Below, piece by piece: positions 6,634-10,038 of a stretch of 10,038 nt of DNA. A program made the translations under genes and the position numbers. Under the pieces are notes generated by a model that was not told the DNA's origin, made no database searches, and was given only the letters and a program-made list of their open reading frames with translations. The stretch is from NCBI GenBank assembly GCA_964411425.1, contig CAYPKW010000087.1, positions 1-10,038 on the forward strand, written 5' to 3'. Position 1 is the first letter of the stretch; the number at the start of each line of letters is the position of its first letter. This DNA comes from CAYPKW01 sp964411425. GTDB lineage: Bacteria; Pseudomonadota; Alphaproteobacteria; Dongiales; Dongiaceae.

Positions 6634-8250
6634 TCACTTGTCGAGCCGTATGCCGGCGCGCACGCGATCCCAGGCGCCGGGGCCGAGGCCGCGCTCGCGC
6701 AGCGCGAATTTCTGCACCTTGCCGGTGGGCGTGCGCGGCAGCGCCAGGGCGACCTCGACGTAACGCGGCACCATGAAATAGGGCAGCCGGGGCGCCAGGT
6801 GCCGGATGAGGTCGGCCGGGTCGAGGCGCATGCCGGGACGCACGGTCACCACCGCCAATACCTCGTCCTCGGTGTCGGGCGAGCGCACCGGAACGACGGC
6901 CGATTCAAGCACCGCCGGGTGGCCGTCGATCTCGCGCTCCACCTCCATCGATGAGATGTTCTCGCCGCGCCGGCGGATGGCGTCCTTCAGACGGTCGACG
7001 AAATAGAGGTTGCCCGCCTCGTCCATGCGCATGGCGTCGCCGCTGTGCAGCCACAGGTTGCGCCAAGCCTTGACCGTCCATTCGGGGTGGTTCCAATACC
7101 CGGCCATTAGGATGAACGGGCGCTTGCCGCGCACCACCAGCTCGCCGACCTGGCCTAACGGCACCTCCTCGTCGTTCTCGTCGACGATGCGCACCTCGTA
7201 GAGGTCGTCCTTGACGCGCCCGCAGGTCCGGTAGTCGGGGAGGTCGAAACCGGCGCGCACCGGCACGTTGACCTCGGTCGAGCCGTAGGTGGTGGTGACC
7301 GCCACTCCGAAGCGGCGCTTGAACGCCTCGACCTCCGGGAACAGCGGCACGACGAGCGCCTTGGCGAGCGGGGTGAGCGCGTCCTCGGCCAGCGGCGGCT
7401 GGCGATGGAGCAGACTCGCCATGGCGCCGAGCAGAAAGGTCGCGGTGGCGCGCCGACGCGCGACCTCGTCCCAGAAGGACGAGACGCTGAACGGCCCGAC
7501 CGCCGCCGCCGCCCCGGCGATGAGGGCGGCGAAGACCACCGCCCATTGCCCGGCGATGTGGAACAGCGGCAGCGGGGCGTAATAGACGTCGCCGGGATCG
7601 AGCGCCAGCATCTCCACGCAAGAGAGCGCGTAATGATAGGCATGGGCGTGGGTGATCATGACGCCCTTGGACGGCCCGGTGGTGCCCGAGGTGTACATGA
7701 CCGCCAGCAGGTCGCCGTCGCGCGGACCGCTGGGCAGCGCCGCTTCTTCGGCGTAGAGGGCGTCGAGCGCCAGCACCTCGCGACCCGCGGCCAGCCCCTC
7801 CGGCACGGCGCCGGGCCAGGACAGGATGAGACGGCGAAGGCCCGCCGCCTCTCCGCCCACCGCCTCGACGCGGTCGAGGAAGGCCGGGTCCGCGATCATG
7901 GTCGAGGCCAAGGAGTCGGCAATCACATGGCCGAGGATGGCGCCGCGATAGGCGGTGTTGACCGGCACCTGGATGACGCCGAGCTTGGCCAGCGCGAACC
8001 ACAGCTCGACGAACTCGCGGCAGTTGGGCAGCATGACCAGCACGGTCTCGCCCGGCCGCAAGCCGAGGCGGTGCAATCCCGCCGCGAGCCGGTCCGTGCG
8101 CCGGTCCATGGTCCGGTATCCGATGGCGCCCGAGCGAGTCAGCAGGAACGGCTTGTCGCCGTACACGCCGGCCCGTTGACGCAGCAACGCCCGCAGCGTC
8201 AACCCGTCCGCGCCGCCGCCGTGGCCGATGACATGCCGCGTTTCGGCCAT
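6634..8250 (-). CDS. Acyl-CoA ligase, AMP-forming (CaiC-like)
   Basis: The protein activates a carboxylic acid with ATP to an acyl-adenylate and then a CoA thioester. At 538 residues it has the usual length of the family. The phosphate-binding loop YTSGTTGPSKG lies at 186-196, TTYGSTE at 320-326, the SGD motif with D405 and the following hinge segment RLKDAIRRRGENIS (A8), and the C-terminal PTGK with the catalytic lysine K511. The overall pattern resembles crotonobetaine/carnitine-CoA ligase CaiC and related medium or aromatic acid ligases; the substrate is not deducible by eye. I favour ATG at 8250. An upstream in-frame ATG at 8310 overlaps the end of mutY and would add 20 residues that do not look like the family. 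The stop is followed directly by the hydratase gene, so the two form a unit. Confidence 0.88.
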   Translation of the reverse strand: MAETRHVIGHGGGADGLTLRALLRQRAGVYGDKPFLLTRSGAIGYRTMDRRTDRLAAGLHRLGLRPGETVLVMLPNCREFVELWFALAKLGVIQVPVNTAYRGAILGHVIADSLASTMIADPAFLDRVEAVGGEAAGLRRLILSWPGAVPEGLAAGREVLALDALYAEEAALPSGPRDGDLLAVMYTSGTTGPSKGVMITHAHAYHYALSCVEMLALDPGDVYYAPLPLFHIAGQWAVVFAALIAGAAAAVGPFSVSSFWDEVARRRATATFLLGAMASLLHRQPPLAEDALTPLAKALVVPLFPEVEAFKRRFGVAVTTTYGSTEVNVPVRAGFDLPDYRTCGRVKDDLYEVRIVDENDEEVPLGQVGELVVRGKRPFILMAGYWNHPEWTVKAWRNLWLHSGDAMRMDEAGNLYFVDRLKDAIRRRGENISSMEVEREIDGHPAVLESAVVPVRSPDTEDEVLAVVTVRPGMRLDPADLIRHLAPRLPYFMVPRYVEVALALPRTPTGKVQKFALRERGLGPGAWDRVRAGIRLDK

Positions 8251-8302
8251 GCTCCCCACGGCGCAAAGAGTAGAGGAAGCGCGGGTTAGCCGCCAGCGCC
8301 GC

Positions 8303-9379
8303 TCAACCATGCGCGAGCGCGTGGCGCACCACCTTCTTCATGAGGGTGGGCAGCGCGTGGTCGGCGATGCGCTCGATGGGGCACCACAGCCCGGCATCCT
8401 TCGGCGCCCGCCCCGGCTGGCCGGCGAACACGGCAAGCTCAAGCTCGAAATGCGTGAACCCGTGGTGAACCACGCCGGGCAGCCGATGCCAGCGCGCCGC
8501 GACCGGCGCCGCGGAAAGCGCCTCCGCGTGGCTCCAGCGCCGCGCCCGCCATTGGGTGGACGGCACCTCCATCATGCCGCCGAGCAGGCCGTTCTCGGGC
8601 CGCCGCCGCAACAGCACGGCGCCGTCAGCCTGCGTCGCCCAAAAGATAACGCCGTGGCGCAGCGGCCGCCGGCGCCTGGCCGGCCTCGCCGGCAGCGAAC
8701 CCGCTATGCCGGCGGCGCGCGCGGCACAGTCGCGCCGCCACGGGCAGAGGGGACAGCGAGGTCGGCGCGGCAGACAGACGGTGGCGCCCAGGTCCATGAT
8801 CGCCTGCGCGTAATCGCCGGGCCGCTCGCTGGGCGTGAGAGCGCGCGCGAGCCGCGCCAGCTCGGGCCTTGCCTTGGGCAGCGGCGTGCCGACGGCGAAG
8901 AGGCGGGCGATCACCCGCTCGGCGTTGCCATCGACGGGGGTCGCGGCGCGCCCGAAGGCGATGGCGGCGATGGCCGCCGCGGTGTACGGCCCGATGCCGG
9001 GCAGCGCCCTCAACCCCGCCTCGGTGTCGGGAAACCGGCCGGCAAATTCGCCCGCCACTCGACGAGCGCAGCGGTGCAGGTTGCGCGCGCGGGTGTAATA
9101 GCCTAGGCCCTGCCAAGCATGGAGGACCGCGTCGAGCTCGGCCGCTGCAAGCTCTACCACCTTCGGCCAGCGCCGGACGAAGTCGCGGAAATAGGGGCCG
9201 ACGGTGGCGACCGCGGTCTGCTGCAGCATGATTTCGCTGAGCCAGACCCGGTACGGGTCGGGCGTCTCGCCCGGCGCCGCCCGCCACGGCAAAAGACGGC
9301 GGTGCCGGTCGTACCAGGCGAGCAGCCGGCGGCTGAGCCGGCGCGCTTGAAGGTGGTCGATCGACTGGAGCGGCGCCAT
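8303..9379 (-). CDS. mutY: A/G-specific adenine glycosylase MutY
   Basis: MutY removes adenine mispaired with 8-oxoguanine and so prevents G:C to T:A changes. The 358-residue protein starts with an arm leading into LAWYDRHRRLLPWR, then SEIMLQQT with catalytic-pocket residue E49, the helix-hairpin-helix LPGIGPYTAAAIAAIAFG (126-143), and PVDGN with catalytic D150. The four 4Fe-4S ligands follow the classic C-x6-C-x2-C-x5-C spacing: C202, C209, C212, C218. A Nudix-like C-terminal domain (about 240-350) for 8-oxoG recognition includes HHGFTHFELEL. The ATG at 9379 is preferred to a GTG at 9424, whose added residues (TPCGAREPLTLPGP) look non-coding and would overlap the start of the divergent gene. 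It is divergent from the DUF721 gene. Confidence 0.95.
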   Translation of the reverse strand: MAPLQSIDHLQARRLSRRLLAWYDRHRRLLPWRAAPGETPDPYRVWLSEIMLQQTAVATVGPYFRDFVRRWPKVVELAAAELDAVLHAWQGLGYYTRARNLHRCARRVAGEFAGRFPDTEAGLRALPGIGPYTAAAIAAIAFGRAATPVDGNAERVIARLFAVGTPLPKARPELARLARALTPSERPGDYAQAIMDLGATVCLPRRPRCPLCPWRRDCAARAAGIAGSLPARPARRRRPLRHGVIFWATQADGAVLLRRRPENGLLGGMMEVPSTQWRARRWSHAEALSAAPVAARWHRLPGVVHHGFTHFELELAVFAGQPGRAPKDAGLWCPIERIADHALPTLMKKVVRHALAHG

Positions 9380-9429
9380 CGGTCCAGGTAGAGTGAGGGG
9401 CTCTCGCGCCCCGCAAGGTGTCACGGAAC

Positions 9430-9942
9430 ATGGCCGAGACCAAGCAGCCCGAGCGACGCGGGCGCATGTTGGCGCTGGCGGCGCTGCTGCCGAAGGCGGC
9501 CGGCAAGGCGCTGGGCAAACGCGGGCTCGCCGAGGGGCGCGTCGTCGCGGATTGGCAGAGCATCGTAGGGCCCGAGATTGCCATGCACAGCCTACCCGAG
9601 AAGCTCGCGTTCCCGGCGGGCAGGCGCGAAGCGGGCACGCTGCACCTGCTGGCGGCGGGCGCCTGGGCGCTCGACCTGCAGCATTCGGAGCCGCAGGTGA
9701 TCGAGCGCATCAACGGCTATTTCGGCTATCGCGCGGTGGCGCGCCTCAGAATCCGCCAGGGCAGCATGCCCCGGCCGGAGGCCTCGGAGCCGCCCGCGCC
9801 GCTCACGGGCGAGGCGACGGCGCGTATCGAAAGCGCCGTGCAGGGGGTCGCCGACGAAGGGCTGCGCCGGGCGCTGAGCGGGTTTGGCCAAGCGGTGCTG
9901 GCCGACGACAGGAGTCGCGGGACCACTTCCAGAAAGAAATAA
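9430..9942 (+). CDS. DUF721/DciA-like protein, putative helicase-loading factor
   Basis: DUF721 proteins related to DciA act with the replicative helicase DnaB in the many bacteria that lack DnaC. The 170-residue protein has a basic N-terminal part, then a DUF721-type core: helix segment LAEGRVVADWQSIVGPEIAMHS, a strand pair around KLAFPAG and LHLLAAGAWALDLQHSE, then VIERINGYFGYRAVARLRI. This matches the small KH-like domain of the family, in cytosol. The tail (about 115-170) is Pro/Ala-rich then helical and ends in basic residues. Start choice is uncertain: ATG at 9430 or an in-frame GTG at 9418 adding four residues. AAGG at 9415-9418 is a possible site 11 nt from the ATG. Divergence from mutY with a gap of about 50 nt is a common alphaproteobacterial layout. 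The helicase-loading role is inferred from the family. Confidence 0.8.
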   Translation: MAETKQPERRGRMLALAALLPKAAGKALGKRGLAEGRVVADWQSIVGPEIAMHSLPEKLAFPAGRREAGTLHLLAAGAWALDLQHSEPQVIERINGYFGYRAVARLRIRQGSMPRPEASEPPAPLTGEATARIESAVQGVADEGLRRALSGFGQAVLADDRSRGTTSRKK

Positions 9943-9948
9943 TCATAA

Positions 9949-9981
9949 AACAGTTAAGCTTCAACCTTATAATTAACTGTT
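9949..9981. repeat. 9-bp inverted repeat AACAGTTAA / TTAACTGTT
   Basis: The left arm (9949-9957) and right arm (9973-9981) are perfect reverse complements separated by 15 nt. The AT-rich arms and lack of a T-run make an intrinsic terminator unlikely; a dimeric regulator's operator is more plausible. A TATAAT (9968-9973) overlaps the loop and right arm. Confidence 0.6.
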
Positions 9982-10008
9982 GTATAGTTAATAGACATAA
10001 CTTATTAT
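9980..10008 (+). promoter_or_regulatory. Candidate promoter for the next gene
   Basis: TTGTAT (9980-9985, three of six) and TATTAT (10003-10008, five of six) are 17 nt apart, pointing rightward. The right arm of the inverted repeat touches the -35, so a protein bound there could repress. The gene it serves would begin at about 10026. Confidence 0.4.
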
Positions 10009-10025
10009 ACCAACTCTCATTGACG

Positions 10026-10038
10026 ATGACTCACCCCC
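10026..10038 (+). CDS. Possible start of next gene (partial, 4 codons)
   Basis: An ATG at 10026 opens a frame reading MTHP to the window edge. In many alphaproteobacteria a DsbA/thioredoxin-fold gene and smc follow mutY and DUF721, so such a gene is a reasonable guess. No Shine-Dalgarno is seen, and nothing in four codons identifies a product. Confidence 0.25.

Larger units (their letters stand above)
9943..10025. other. AT-rich intergenic island
   Basis: These bases are only about a quarter G+C by hand count, against roughly 70 percent in the genes around them. The segment holds a 9-bp inverted repeat, a third GTTAA half-site at 9987-9991 and a candidate promoter. I see no open reading frame of note and no U-tract terminator. 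Confidence 0.7.

Noticed and set aside
6905..8266. Second - strand frame overlapping the acyl-CoA ligase
   Set aside because: Low-complexity Arg/Ala/Gly product lacking motifs; the ligase frame carries all adenylation-domain motifs.
9397..9412. GGGGC...GCCCC hairpin between mutY and the DUF721 gene
   Set aside because: A 5-bp stem in GC-rich sequence between divergent starts; no T-run and no evident role.
9953..9991. TTAA motifs as a possible CtrA site
   Set aside because: The spacings between TTAA elements are 15 and 11 nt, not the 7 nt of the CtrA consensus.

Overview
The window is dense, high-GC bacterial chromosome with ten genes and almost no spare sequence. It looks alphaproteobacterial, probably Rhodospirillales-like. 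The reasons are a CcrM-type GANTC adenine methyltransferase with GANTC sites in its own upstream region, a perfect GTTC-N7-GTTC box (the alphaproteobacterial LexA operator form), a DUF721/DciA-like gene divergent from mutY, and codon use dominated by G/C in third positions. The lineage call is inference from these marks.

Left block, + strand (1-5780): the 3' part of a family-4-type uracil-DNA glycosylase; a periplasmic soluble lytic murein transglycosylase; a MoaB/MogA-type molybdenum cofactor protein overlapping it by 14 nt; a PA0069-type radical SAM protein preceded by the putative LexA box; rnhB (RNase HII); and ccrM. Four of these genes (transglycosylase, radical SAM, rnhB, ccrM) have a promoter-like -10 element ending 8-9 nt before the ATG and no clear Shine-Dalgarno, so leaderless transcripts are plausible.

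Middle block, - strand (5810-8250): a two-gene unit, an acyl-CoA ligase followed by an enoyl-CoA hydratase/isomerase with a strong ribosome binding site. Together they would activate a carboxylic acid to its CoA ester and hydrate or isomerise the enoyl-CoA. It is the only obviously catabolic part of the window and sits between ccrM and mutY.

Right block (8303-10038): mutY on the - strand, diverging from a DUF721/DciA-like gene on the + strand. After that comes about 85 nt of very AT-rich DNA with a 9-bp inverted repeat and a candidate promoter, then an ATG that may open the next gene just before the window ends.

Functionally, most genes serve genome upkeep: uracil removal (UDG), A:8-oxoG repair (MutY), ribonucleotide and R-loop removal (RNase HII), cell-cycle methylation (CcrM), helicase loading (DciA-like) and a putative damage-inducible radical SAM enzyme. 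I saw no RNA genes, CRISPR array, insertion sequence or phage genes. I found no wholly new system. The strongest leads are regulatory: the LexA box, the GANTC pair at ccrM, the leaderless promoter pattern and the AT-rich island.
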